NCBI GenBank assembly: GCA_934573945.1
Contig: CAKTMQ010000023.1
Location: 1-18,707, forward strand
Length of the DNA: 18,707 bases
Source: an uncultured Oscillospiraceae bacterium
GTDB lineage: Bacteria > Bacillota > Clostridia > Oscillospirales > Oscillospiraceae
Direction: 5' to 3'
The position numbers were made by a program, and so were the translations under genes. The notes beneath the pieces were generated by a model. That model saw only the letters and a program-made list of their open reading frames with translations. It searched no databases and had not been told where the DNA came from. Shown piece by piece: positions 1-6,976 of this stretch (its first letter is position 1; each line of letters starts with the position of its first letter).

Positions 1-977
1 CCGATGGAGATGCCCACGCCGGGCAGCTGTTTGTCGGTGTAGTACTCCGCCAGGTTGTCGTACCGTCCGCCGGAGCAGACGGAGCCGATCTCCGGGTGAT
101 CCAGCAGCGTGGTCTCGTACACCGTGCCGGTGTAGTAATCCAAGCCACGGGCGATGGTCAGATCCACGGCGAAGTGATCCTCCGGCACGCCGAAGGAGTC
201 TAAGTACTTGACCACGGTCTTGATCTGTGCCAGACCTTCGTCGAACACCTCGTTTCGACCGGCATAGCCTTCCAGCGCGGCGATGACCTCTGCGTTGCTG
301 CCGGTGATGGCGATGAACTTCAGGATCTCCGATGCCTGCGCGTCGGAAAGTCCCACGTCCTCCGTCAGCAGCGTCCGCACCTTTTCAGCGCCGATCTTGT
401 CCAGCTTGTCCACGGTGCGCATGATGTCGCCGGAGCGCTCCGTCAGACCCTGCATGGCGTAGAAGCCGTTGAGGATGCGGCGGTTGTTGACACGGATCTG
501 GAACCGCTGCAGTCCCAGTTCGGTAAAGGTCTGGTAGATGATGGCGGGGATCTCCGCCTCATTGGTGATGTCCAGCTTGCCGTCACCGATGACGTCTATG
601 TCGGCCTGATAGAACTCCCGGAACCGACCACGCTGCGCCCGCTCGCCGCGATAGACCTTGCCGATCTGGTAGCGGCGGAAGGGGAAGGACAGCTCGTTGT
701 AGTGCAGCGCCACGTACTTGGCCAGCGGCACGGTCAGGTCAAACCGCAGGGACAGGTCGGCGTCGCCTTTCTGGAAGCGGTAGATCTGCTTTTCCGTCTC
801 GCCGCCGCCCTTGGCCAGCAGTACCTCACTGGCCTCGATCAGCGGCGTGTCCAGCGGCGTGAAGCCGTAGAGGGCGTAGGTCTTGCGGAGGATCTCCATC
901 ATCCGCTCCATCTGCTGCTGCGGCTGGGGCAGCAGCTCCATAAACCCCGACAGCGTGCGGGGTGTCATCTTAGCCAT
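1..977 (-). CDS. hisS: Histidyl-tRNA synthetase (partial, 3' end beyond the window)
   Basis: Class II aminoacyl-tRNA synthetase that charges tRNA-His with histidine in the cytoplasm. About 325 residues are visible; the C-terminal part, including the anticodon-binding domain, lies beyond the left edge. The catalytic core is clear: LRFDLTVPLAKYVA at about residues 77-90, the class II motif 2 region YQIGKVYRGERAQRGRFRE from about 103 to 121, and the histidine-binding ARGLDYYTGTVYE segment further on, followed by GSVCSGGRYDNLAEYY. The start is the ATG at 977, with AGGAG about 10 nt upstream (MAKMTPRTLSGFMELLP); an in-frame ATG at 968 is the alternative. The first 8 bases overlap the end of the upstream membrane-protein gene, which suggests translational coupling and one operon. 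The family call is firm. Confidence 0.96.
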   Translation of the reverse strand, partial: MAKMTPRTLSGFMELLPQPQQQMERMMEILRKTYALYGFTPLDTPLIEASEVLLAKGGGETEKQIYRFQKGDADLSLRFDLTVPLAKYVALHYNELSFPFRRYQIGKVYRGERAQRGRFREFYQADIDVIGDGKLDITNEAEIPAIIYQTFTELGLQRFQIRVNNRRILNGFYAMQGLTERSGDIMRTVDKLDKIGAEKVRTLLTEDVGLSDAQASEILKFIAITGSNAEVIAALEGYAGRNEVFDEGLAQIKTVVKYLDSFGVPEDHFAVDLTIARGLDYYTGTVYETTLLDHPEIGSVCSGGRYDNLAEYYTDKQLPGVGISI

Positions 978-1479
978 GGTCGTTCTCTCCTTCGTTTTCT
1001 GTGGTATCCCCGTTGGCGGTGTCCTGGGCTGCGCCGGTCTCTGCCGGCTCGTCGTAAACGTCCAGCGTGTCGATCAGACCGTGGAAGGTGCGCTCCACCG
1101 GCAGGGCGTTGACCTTGTCGCCGTCCTCGGACGCGGCCAGATCGTTCACCACCTCCTGCCAGAAGCGGTCGGCTGCCTCTCCCTTGCGCTTGCCCAGCTG
1201 ATAGCCCAGCACCGTCAGCCCGGCGGCCATAACGGCCAGCAGCAGACCCAGCCGGGGCAGCAGGCAGATGAGTACGGAGCCGATCAGCAGGCCGGTGAAA
1301 GCGCCGATCTCCCGGTACTGTCCGCCCACCTTGCGGTAGACGAACTTTTTCTCCCGCAGACGCCGGACGTGTCCCAGCTCCAGAAAGCTCACCACGATCC
1401 GCAGCACGCAGAGGATGCAGATGGGCACCATGTAGTTGTAGAGGTTTTCCAGCAGCCATTGTAAAGCTCTTTGTATCAT
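970..1479 (-). CDS. Small membrane protein of unknown function
   Basis: I do not recognise this 169-residue protein. It has a hydrophobic segment at about 17-35, a basic linker (HVRRLREKKFVYRK), then two more hydrophobic stretches at about 58-75 and 77-95. A charged, probably cytoplasmic tail rich in Glu, Asp and Asn follows and ends in ENEGENDHG. There are no catalytic motifs and no signal peptide apart from the first membrane helix. The ATG at 1479 has an AAGGAGG site 6 nt upstream, so it is a real translated gene. It lies 18 bp after the methylglyoxal-synthase-like gene and overlaps hisS by 8 bp, so it is probably co-transcribed with both. Two neighbours of known type give no functional clue. 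Confidence 0.8.
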   Translation of the reverse strand: MIQRALQWLLENLYNYMVPICILCVLRIVVSFLELGHVRRLREKKFVYRKVGGQYREIGAFTGLLIGSVLICLLPRLGLLLAVMAAGLTVLGYQLGKRKGEAADRFWQEVVNDLAASEDGDKVNALPVERTFHGLIDTLDVYDEPAETGAAQDTANGDTTENEGENDHG

Positions 1480-1497
1480 GCAGCCTCCTTGTCAGCG

Positions 1498-1914
1498 TCA
1501 GGCGGTAAAGGGCTTGGTCTTGGGATTGACGATGTCGCGCCAGTCCAGATCGCCCCGTGCCAGACCCAGTACCAGCATCTCGGCGCAGGCCAGGTTGGTG
1601 GCAATGGGGATATTGTTCTTGTCGCACAGCTTGGCGATATACAGAATGTCCTCGTGGGTGTGGCGTTGGTTGGGATCGTCAAAGCACAGCACCAGGTCGA
1701 TCTCGTTGTAGGCGATGCGGGCGGCGATCTGCTGGCCGCCGCCGTTGATGAAGGCCAAAAACCGGTGCACCTTCAGGCCGGTGGCCTCCTGTACCTGCTT
1801 ACCGGTGTTGGCGGTGGCGCACAGGGTGTGCTGCGCCAGAATGCCGCAGTAGGCGGTGCAGAACTGCACCATCAGCTCTTTCCGGTTATCGTGGGCGATC
1901 AGGGCAATATTCAT
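1498..1914 (-). CDS. Methylglyoxal synthase-like protein with altered active site
   Basis: This 138-residue protein belongs to the MGS-like fold of MgsA, which converts dihydroxyacetone phosphate to methylglyoxal and phosphate. The scaffold is clear: NIALIAHDNRK at 2-12, ATANTG at 33-38, GGGQQIAARI at 58-67, NNIPIATNLACAE at 100-112 and DLDWRDIVNP near the end. Residues matching E. coli Asp20, Lys23, Thr45 and His98 remain (Asp9, Lys12, Thr34, His87). From memory of the E. coli sequence, catalytic Asp71 is replaced by Gly60, and the phosphate-loop Ser65-Gly66 pair is replaced by Ala54-Phe55. Thr47 becomes Asn36, and the segment around Asp101 is one residue shorter. A standard MgsA activity is therefore doubtful. 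The start ATG follows AAGGAG, 27 bp after minD. Next to minD is where mgsA often sits in clostridia. Confidence 0.85.
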   Translation of the reverse strand: MNIALIAHDNRKELMVQFCTAYCGILAQHTLCATANTGKQVQEATGLKVHRFLAFINGGGQQIAARIAYNEIDLVLCFDDPNQRHTHEDILYIAKLCDKNNIPIATNLACAEMLVLGLARGDLDWRDIVNPKTKPFTA

Positions 1915-1941
1915 AGTCTGTTTACTCCTTATCGTATCGTT

Positions 1942-2688
1942 TCACCACCGGGAGCAGCGCATCAGGGGGACGCGTGCACCGGTCATGCGTTTGGCAATGT
2001 TTTCGTAGGCGCGCTGGGCAAAATAGTTGATCTCCCGTAAGGGGATGCCCCGGTTCAGCGCCAGCGGCAGATCGCTGTCCTCGGGGATGACGCCCAGCAG
2101 GGGCAGCCCTGCCGTGTCCATGGCGTCGTCGATGGTGGTGTGCAGTGCCCGGAGGGCTTTTTTCTGCACCCGGTTCACGGCCAGATGTACCCGCCCGGCG
2201 GGAAACTGCCGCAGCTCGGTGACGGTGCGCTGGGCATCCCGCAGCGCGGCTGGATCGGTGGTGGTCACCACCACCACGTTGTCGGCAATGCCGGTGGCCA
2301 GTGCGAAGCCCTCGCCCAGCCCTGCCGGCGCGTCGATCAGGCAGTAGTCGTACCGCTCCCGGATGGCCTGTGCCAGCTGGGACATGGCCTGGGGGGAGAA
2401 GCTGGTCTCCCGGGGCGCCAGCGGCGCACACAGCAGCGAAAGCTTCGGGTATTTCCGGTGCCGGACGGCGGCCTCCTCCAGCGTGCACCGTTCTTCCAGC
2501 ACATCGGAGAAATCCATGGCGGCGCAGTCGGACATCCCCAGCGCCAGATCCAGGTTGCGCAGGGTGATGTCGCAGTCCAGCGCCAGCGTCTCGTAGCCCA
2601 TGTTGGCCAGCGCCAGCGAGACGCAGGCGGTAAAGGAGGTCTTTCCGGTGCCGCCTTTTCCGGAGACGACGGCAATGATCTTTCCCAT
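1942..2688 (-). CDS. minD: Septum site-determining ATPase MinD, short C-terminus
   Basis: ParA/MinD-family P-loop ATPase, normally a membrane-cycling ATPase that positions the division septum with MinC. The deviant Walker A is KGGTGKT at 11-17. DCDITLRNLDLALG at about 38-51 is MinD-typical, as are DVLEERCTLEEA, the Walker B region YDYCLIDAPAGLGEGF and GVIPEDSDLPLALNRGIPL. The protein is 248 residues, against roughly 265-270 for the family. It stops just after NIAKRMTGARVPLM, where homologues continue into a linker and an amphipathic membrane-targeting helix; here only RCSRW follows. Neither minC nor minE is adjacent. The ATG at 2688 has AAGGAG upstream and lies 26 bp after rsmG. The family assignment is strong, but membrane binding is uncertain. 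Confidence 0.93.
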   Translation of the reverse strand: MGKIIAVVSGKGGTGKTSFTACVSLALANMGYETLALDCDITLRNLDLALGMSDCAAMDFSDVLEERCTLEEAAVRHRKYPKLSLLCAPLAPRETSFSPQAMSQLAQAIRERYDYCLIDAPAGLGEGFALATGIADNVVVVTTTDPAALRDAQRTVTELRQFPAGRVHLAVNRVQKKALRALHTTIDDAMDTAGLPLLGVIPEDSDLPLALNRGIPLREINYFAQRAYENIAKRMTGARVPLMRCSRW

Positions 2689-2714
2689 ATCGGCGGTTCT
2701 CCTTCCGGTGGTGG

Positions 2715-3413
2715 TTACTGCAGCGGGGCTTTCTTGATCCTTGCCCAGCTGCGGGGGAATTGGGGCGGGGTGTCCTTCACCTTGCGGATCACCACCACCC
2801 GGTGCTTCACGTCGGAGCAGGGCACGGCGTAGTCCCGTATGGTTTCGATCCGGCCGCCCAGCTGTCCGATGGCGCCCCGGGCGTTGTCCAGCTCCACGTC
2901 ACAGTCCACAGACTTCATAGCCAGAAAGCAGCCACCCTTTTTGACCAGCGGCAGCGCCAGCTCACACAGCAGCGGCAGCGCCGCCACGGCGCGGGAGGCG
3001 GCAATGTCGTACTGCTGCCGGTGGGCGGCGGCAAACTCCTCCGCCCGGGCGTGGACGCAGTCCACATTGTCCAGTCCCATCCCGTCACAGGTCTCCCGCA
3101 GCCAGTCGATGCGCTTGCCCAGACTGTCCAGCAGCGTCAGGCGCATATCCGGCTCCAGAATCCGCAGCACCATGCCGGGGAATCCGGCGCCGGTGCCCAC
3201 ATCGATGACGGTCTTGCCCCGGAAGGCCGTAACGGACAGCAGCGCCGCGCAGTCCAGCAGGTGCAGCGTGGCCACCGCCCGGGGGTCGGTGATGGCGGTC
3301 AGGTTCATCACCTGGTTTTTTTCCAGCAGCCGCGCCGCGAAATCCAGCAGCTGGGGCACGGCGGAGCAGGGGAGACCCAGCTCTGCCAGTCCTTGTCGTA
3401 CCGTGGCTTCCAT
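2715..3413 (-). CDS. rsmG: 16S rRNA (guanine-527 N7)-methyltransferase
   Basis: RsmG (formerly GidB) methylates N7 of G527 in 16S rRNA using S-adenosylmethionine. The 232-residue protein has the usual family length. It shows NQVMNLTAI near residue 35, the SAM-binding VIDVGTGAGFPG loop near 69-80, the acidic LTLLDSLGKRIDWL strand, and ASRAVAALPLL followed by KKGG. The start is ambiguous: GTG at 3416 and ATG at 3413 are consecutive codons, and AAGGA lies 6 or 9 nt upstream of them. I chose the ATG; either one overlaps the mscL stop codon (GTGATG), which implies translational coupling. rsmG is commonly an origin-proximal gene near noc and parAB, which fits this window. Loss of RsmG is known to give low-level streptomycin resistance in other bacteria. 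Confidence 0.97.
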   Translation of the reverse strand: MEATVRQGLAELGLPCSAVPQLLDFAARLLEKNQVMNLTAITDPRAVATLHLLDCAALLSVTAFRGKTVIDVGTGAGFPGMVLRILEPDMRLTLLDSLGKRIDWLRETCDGMGLDNVDCVHARAEEFAAAHRQQYDIAASRAVAALPLLCELALPLVKKGGCFLAMKSVDCDVELDNARGAIGQLGGRIETIRDYAVPCSDVKHRVVVIRKVKDTPPQFPRSWARIKKAPLQ

Positions 3414-3832
3414 CACTGCTTGTCCTTCAGCAGGTCGCGGATCTCGGTGAGCAGCTCCTCGGTGGTGGGTTTGGGATCCTCCTCCGGCTCTTCCGGCTTT
3501 TTGTGCAGCCGGTTGATGGTTTTGACCATCAGGAAGATGACGAACGCCACCAGCACGAAGTCGATGATGGAGGACAGGAACGTGCCGATGCCCAGCGTCA
3601 CGGCGGCGGTGACGGTCTCACCGGCCTCGTCCAGCACCTCGGGCTTGAGCACGAGGTTCAGTTTGCTCAGATCAACGCCGCCGATCAAAAGACCGATCAC
3701 CGGCATGAACACATCGTTGACCAGCGAGGTGGTGATCTTGCCGAAAGCACCGCCTAAAATCACGCCGATGGCCATGTCCAGCACATTGCCGCGCATGGCG
3801 AATTCCTTGAATTCACGGATAAACTTTTTCAT
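3413..3832 (-). CDS. mscL: Large-conductance mechanosensitive channel MscL
   Basis: MscL is a pentameric inner-membrane pore that opens under membrane tension and releases solutes during hypo-osmotic shock. The 139-residue sequence has the family layout. An amphipathic N-terminal helix (MKKFIREFKEFAMRGNVLDMAIGVILGGAFGKI) runs into TM1. A periplasmic loop (LLIGGVDLSKLNLVLKPE) follows, then TM2 (IGTFLSSIIDFVLVAFVIFLMV) and a charged C-terminal helical bundle with PEEPEEDPKPTTEELL. The ATG at 3832 is preceded by GGAGGG. The gene lies 47 bp after serS and its stop overlaps the rsmG start. It has no evident functional link to its neighbours. Confidence 0.97.
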   Translation of the reverse strand: MKKFIREFKEFAMRGNVLDMAIGVILGGAFGKITTSLVNDVFMPVIGLLIGGVDLSKLNLVLKPEVLDEAGETVTAAVTLGIGTFLSSIIDFVLVAFVIFLMVKTINRLHKKPEEPEEDPKPTTEELLTEIRDLLKDKQ

Positions 3833-3879
3833 GAGTCATCCCTCCACAGGGTCGATAAATGTAAATAAATGGCAAATAC

Positions 3880-5202
3880 TCAATGACTGGGCGTCAGCAC
3901 GGCCTTGCCGCCCATGTAGGGCTGCAGCGCCTTGGGCACCAGCACGGAGCCGTCCGCCTGCAGGTTGTTTTCCAGCAGGGCGATAAGCATACGGGGCGGC
4001 GCCACCACGGTGTTGTTCAGGGTGTGGCACAGCTGCATTTTGCCGTCGGCATCCTTGTAGCGGATCTTCAGGCGGCGCGCCTGCGCGTCGCCCAGATTGG
4101 AGCAGGAGCACACCTCAAAGTATTTCTGCTGCCGGGGAGACCAGGCCTCGATGTCGCAGGACTTGCACTTCAGGTCAGCCAGATCGCCGGAGCAGCACTC
4201 CAGCTGCCGCACGGGAATATCCAGCGAGCGGAACAGCTCCACGCTGTAGCGCCACATCTTTTCATACCATGCCTTGGAGTCCTCGGGCTTGCAGACCACG
4301 ATCATCTCCTGCTTTTCAAACTGGTGGATGCGGTACACGCCCCGCTCCTCGATGCCGTGGGCGCCCTTCTCCTTGCGGAAGCAGGGGGAGTAGGATGTCA
4401 AGGTCTGGGGCAGCTTGCCCTCCGGCAGGATCTGGTCAATAAATTTGCCGATCATGGAATGCTCGCTGGTGCCGATCAGATACAGATCCTCGCCCTCGAT
4501 CTTATACATCATGGCGTCCATATCGGTCTGGCTCATGACGCCCTCCACCACGTTGCCGTGGATCATGAAGGGGGGGATGCAGTAGGTGAAGCCCTTGTCG
4601 ATCATGAAATCCCGGGCATAGGCCAGCACCGCCTCGTGCAGCCGGGCGATGTCGCCCAGCAGGTAGTAGAAGCCGCTGCCGGATACGCGGGCGGCGGCGT
4701 CCAGATCAATGCCGTCAAAACGCTCCATGATGTCGGTGTGATAGGGCACCTCAAAGGCGGGCGTCACCGGCTCGCCGAAGCGCTCCACCTCCACGTTGCA
4801 GCTGTCGTCCGGGCCGATGGGCACGCTCTCGTCGATGATCTGGGGGATCACCAGCATGATCCGGTTCAGCGCTGTCTCCGCCTGCTCCTTCTGCTGCTCC
4901 AGCTGTGCCATCCGGTCGGCGTCCGACTTGACGGCGGCGTTGTTGGCGTCGATCTGCGCCTGGATCTCCGCCTTTTCCGCCTCGTCGGCGCATTTCTTCA
5001 GCCGCCCGAACAGGGGGCCATTGGCCTTGGACAGCTTGTTGCGCTCCGCTTTCAGCGCCTCTACCTCGTTGATGGCCTGACGGCGCTGGGCGTCCAGCGC
5101 GATGGCCTCGTCCACCAGCGGCAGCTTGGCGTTCTGGAACTTCTTGCGGATGTTCTCTTTCACAATGTCGGGGTTTTCCCGTACAAACTTTATATCCAGC
5201 AT
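3880..5202 (-). CDS. serS: Seryl-tRNA synthetase
   Basis: Class II synthetase that charges tRNA-Ser (and tRNA-Sec where present). The protein is 440 residues from the ATG at 5202 (MLDIKFVRENPDIVKENIRKKF), which has an AGAGAGGT ribosome site; the frame stays open upstream, but that sequence is not SerRS-like. Residues about 30-110 form the long antiparallel coiled coil that grips the tRNA. Motif 2 is FRKEKGAHGIEERGVYRIHQFEK, and motif 3 is the atypical LNNTVVAPPRMLIALLENN in place of the common LNGTGLAVGRTLVAILEN. A Cys-rich stretch (CCSGDLADLKCKSC) precedes DIEAWSPRQQKYFEVCSCSN. I recall this variant from other clostridia, so it is probably a normal housekeeping SerRS of that subtype. The 81-nt leader holds no T-box; it holds palindromes and a parS-like site. 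Confidence 0.97.
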   Translation of the reverse strand: MLDIKFVRENPDIVKENIRKKFQNAKLPLVDEAIALDAQRRQAINEVEALKAERNKLSKANGPLFGRLKKCADEAEKAEIQAQIDANNAAVKSDADRMAQLEQQKEQAETALNRIMLVIPQIIDESVPIGPDDSCNVEVERFGEPVTPAFEVPYHTDIMERFDGIDLDAAARVSGSGFYYLLGDIARLHEAVLAYARDFMIDKGFTYCIPPFMIHGNVVEGVMSQTDMDAMMYKIEGEDLYLIGTSEHSMIGKFIDQILPEGKLPQTLTSYSPCFRKEKGAHGIEERGVYRIHQFEKQEMIVVCKPEDSKAWYEKMWRYSVELFRSLDIPVRQLECCSGDLADLKCKSCDIEAWSPRQQKYFEVCSCSNLGDAQARRLKIRYKDADGKMQLCHTLNNTVVAPPRMLIALLENNLQADGSVLVPKALQPYMGGKAVLTPSH

Positions 5203-5227
5203 ATCTGCTACCTCTCTTTTTGTTGTG

Positions 5228-5252
5228 GGTGCGTTCCGGAGGGGAACGCACC
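5228..5252. repeat. Perfect 10-bp inverted repeat in the serS leader
   Basis: The arms are GGTGCGTTCC and GGAACGCACC, separated by a 5-nt loop. It overlaps a second palindrome, GCACCATGGTGC (5248-5259), and is followed by the parS-like site at 5263. Neither strand carries a T-run after it, so it is not a standard intrinsic terminator. On the leftward transcript the loop reads CCUCC, which could pair with a purine-rich ribosome site. It lies 26-50 nt before the serS start and just after parB. It may be an RNA attenuator or stabiliser, or simply part of the palindromic cluster. Confidence 0.6.
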
Positions 5253-5262
5253 ATGGTGCCAT

Positions 5263-5278
5263 TGTTTCACATGAAACA
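5263..5278. promoter_or_regulatory. parS-like ParB-binding site (one mismatch)
   Basis: TGTTTCACATGAAACA matches the chromosomal parS consensus TGTTTCACGTGAAACA at 15 of 16 positions. The central CG is CA, so the palindrome is imperfect at the centre. It lies 5 bp downstream of the parB stop codon, in the gap before serS. ParB nucleates at such sites, spreads, and recruits ParA and condensin to the origin region. Its position beside parB and its likeness to the two sites near 7050-7105 make function likely, though probably with weaker affinity. Confidence 0.82.
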
Positions 5279-5283
5279 ACGGT

Positions 5284-6147
5284 TTATTTCTGCCGAAGGG
5301 TGTGGAGTGCGTCCAGCAGGGCGTTGAGATCGTCCACACCGTAATACTCCAGCTCGATGCGTCCCTTCTTCCGACCGGTGACGATCCGGCAGGGACGACC
5401 CAGCCGGTCTGTCAGCTCCCGGGCGGCCTCAGCGGCGTAGTCCACACCACCGGCGTTTTTCTCAGCCTTTTCCACTTTTTCGGCGGTCAGTTTTTTTACC
5501 AGCAGCTCCGTCTGCCGCACGGACAGGTCGTCCTTGATGACGGCGGCAGCGGCTTTTTTCTGCAGCTCCGGCGTCAGCGGTACCAGTGCCCGGGCATGAC
5601 CGCCTGTGAGCTTGCCGGTCTCCACCAGCTGCCGCACGTCGCTGCTCAGATGCAGCAGACGCAGGGCGTTGGCCACGGCGGGACGGGACTTGCCTACCCG
5701 CTGCGCCGTCTCCTCCTGAGTCATGCCGTACTGCTCCATCAGCACCCGGTAGCCCTCGGCTTCCTCCATGGGATTGAGATCCTCACGCTGGAGGTTTTCA
5801 ATCATGGCCAGCTCCATGGCCTTCCGGTCGTCCGCCTCGATCACCACCACCGGTACCTGGGTCAGTCCGGCCATCCGGGCGGCGCGCCAGCGACGCTCAC
5901 CGGCGATAATCTGATAATAGCCGGATTGGAGCTTGCGCACCGTCAGCGGCTGGATGATGCCATGCTGCCGGATGGAGTCCGCCAGATCGGACAGCGCTTC
6001 CGGGTCAAATTGCTTGCGGGGCTGTGCGGCGCAGCTTTCCACTTGGGAAATGGGGAGGAACAGGCTGCTTTTGACATCCTGCTCACAGGTGAAGTTGTCG
6101 CCCATCAGCGCATCCAGACCCTTGCCCAGACCCTTTTTGTTTGCCAT
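5284..6147 (-). CDS. parB: Chromosome partitioning protein ParB (Spo0J)
   Basis: ParB is a CTP-dependent DNA clamp that loads at parS and organises the origin for segregation. From the ATG at 6147 (MANKKGLGKGLDALMGD, preceded by GAAAGGAG) it is 287 residues. The N-terminal MANKKGLGKGLDALMG peptide is where ParB proteins contact ParA. The CTPase motifs are QPRKQF at 42-47, GERRWRAAR at 83-91 and ENLQREDLNPMEEA at 117-130. The helix-turn-helix is MTQEETAQRVGKSRPAVANALRLL at about 142-165, followed by GKLTGGHARAL. A C-terminal dimerisation domain ends in LNALLDALHTLRQK. The residues KSR and GGHARAL fit ParB specificity for parS, not Noc specificity. It lies 36 bp after parA and is surely co-transcribed with it. 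Confidence 0.97.
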   Translation of the reverse strand: MANKKGLGKGLDALMGDNFTCEQDVKSSLFLPISQVESCAAQPRKQFDPEALSDLADSIRQHGIIQPLTVRKLQSGYYQIIAGERRWRAARMAGLTQVPVVVIEADDRKAMELAMIENLQREDLNPMEEAEGYRVLMEQYGMTQEETAQRVGKSRPAVANALRLLHLSSDVRQLVETGKLTGGHARALVPLTPELQKKAAAAVIKDDLSVRQTELLVKKLTAEKVEKAEKNAGGVDYAAEAARELTDRLGRPCRIVTGRKKGRIELEYYGVDDLNALLDALHTLRQK

Positions 6148-6183
6148 CTTCCTTGCTCCTTTCAAACGGGATATGTAGCGCCG

Positions 6184-6939
6184 TCAGGCGTTTTTCTTCA
6201 AAAACTCCGCTGCCAGTGCCGCATAGGCTTCCGCGCCCCGGCAGAAACGGTCGTAGCTGCAGATGGGCTTGCCGTGGCTGGGCGCTTCGCTGAGCCGGAC
6301 ATTGCGGGGAATGACGGTGGCGTAGACCTTGCCGGGGAAGAAGCGCTTGACCTCCTGCGCCACCTGAATGTTCAGGTTGGTGCGGCCGTCGAACATGGTC
6401 AGCAGCACGCCTTCGATCTGCAGATCGGGGTTCATGCTCCGCCGCACCAGCCGCACGGTGTTCATCAGATCGCTCAAGCCCTCCAGAGCAAAGTACTCAC
6501 CCTGCACAGGCACCAGCAAAGAATTGGCGGCGCACAGCGCGTTGAGGGTCAGCAGCTCCAGCGAGGGAGGGCAGTCAATAAATATGTAGTCGTACTGCGC
6601 CGAGACCCGGCTGAGCGCACGCTTGAGCAGGAACTGCCGGTCGTCCAGATTGATCATCTCCACGCCGCCGCCGGCCAGCGCTTTGCTGCTGGGCAGTACG
6701 TCGCCATAGGGTGTGTGGATGATGGCCTTCTCCGTATCCACCTCGTTGATGACCACGTCGTAGACGCCGTTGGACACGGTTTTGTCCACGCCCATGCCGG
6801 AGGTAGCGTTGGCCTGGGGGTCGAAGTCGCACAGCAGCACCTTCTTGCCCAGCTGCGCCAGGGCAGCGGCCAGATTCACGCAGGTGGTGGTCTTGCCCAC
6901 GCCGCCCTTCTGATTCACGATTGCAACGATCTTTGCCAC
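6184..6939 (-). CDS. parA: Chromosome partitioning ATPase ParA (Soj)
   Basis: ParA is a Walker-type ATPase that binds DNA non-specifically as an ATP dimer. ParB stimulates its hydrolysis, driving origin segregation and, in Bacillus, affecting DnaA. I chose the GTG at 6939 (protein MAKIVAIVNQKGGVGKTT, 251 residues). A GAGG site lies 9 nt before it, and this start matches the family N-terminus; the frame also offers a TTG at 6963. The deviant Walker A KGGVGKTT is at 11-18, the switch region CDFDPQANATSGMG follows, and IFIDCPPSLELLTLNAL is the Walker B. RNVRLSEAPSHGKPI near the end is typical of chromosomal ParA/Soj. A strong extended -10 promoter precedes it. Confidence 0.97.
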   Translation of the reverse strand: MAKIVAIVNQKGGVGKTTTCVNLAAALAQLGKKVLLCDFDPQANATSGMGVDKTVSNGVYDVVINEVDTEKAIIHTPYGDVLPSSKALAGGGVEMINLDDRQFLLKRALSRVSAQYDYIFIDCPPSLELLTLNALCAANSLLVPVQGEYFALEGLSDLMNTVRLVRRSMNPDLQIEGVLLTMFDGRTNLNIQVAQEVKRFFPGKVYATVIPRNVRLSEAPSHGKPICSYDRFCRGAEAYAALAAEFLKKNA

Positions 6940-6948
6940 GGTATCAAT

Positions 6949-6952
6949 CCTC
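6949..6952 (-). promoter_or_regulatory. Ribosome-binding site deciding the parA start
   Basis: GAGG on the minus strand, 9 nt before the GTG at 6939. The alternative TTG at 6963 lies upstream of this site and has no comparable purine run at the right distance. Confidence 0.6.
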
Positions 6953-6976
6953 GCTCTTTTCAACTGTAATAGAGAT

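Noticed and set aside
5203..5262. An upstream extension of serS to an in-frame start at 5262
   Set aside because: The added 20 residues do not resemble SerRS and run through the palindromes; the ATG at 5202 matches the family N-terminus and has a ribosome site.
5203..5283. T-box riboswitch for serS
   Set aside because: The leader is only 81 nt and lacks the T-box sequence and the antiterminator-terminator pair.
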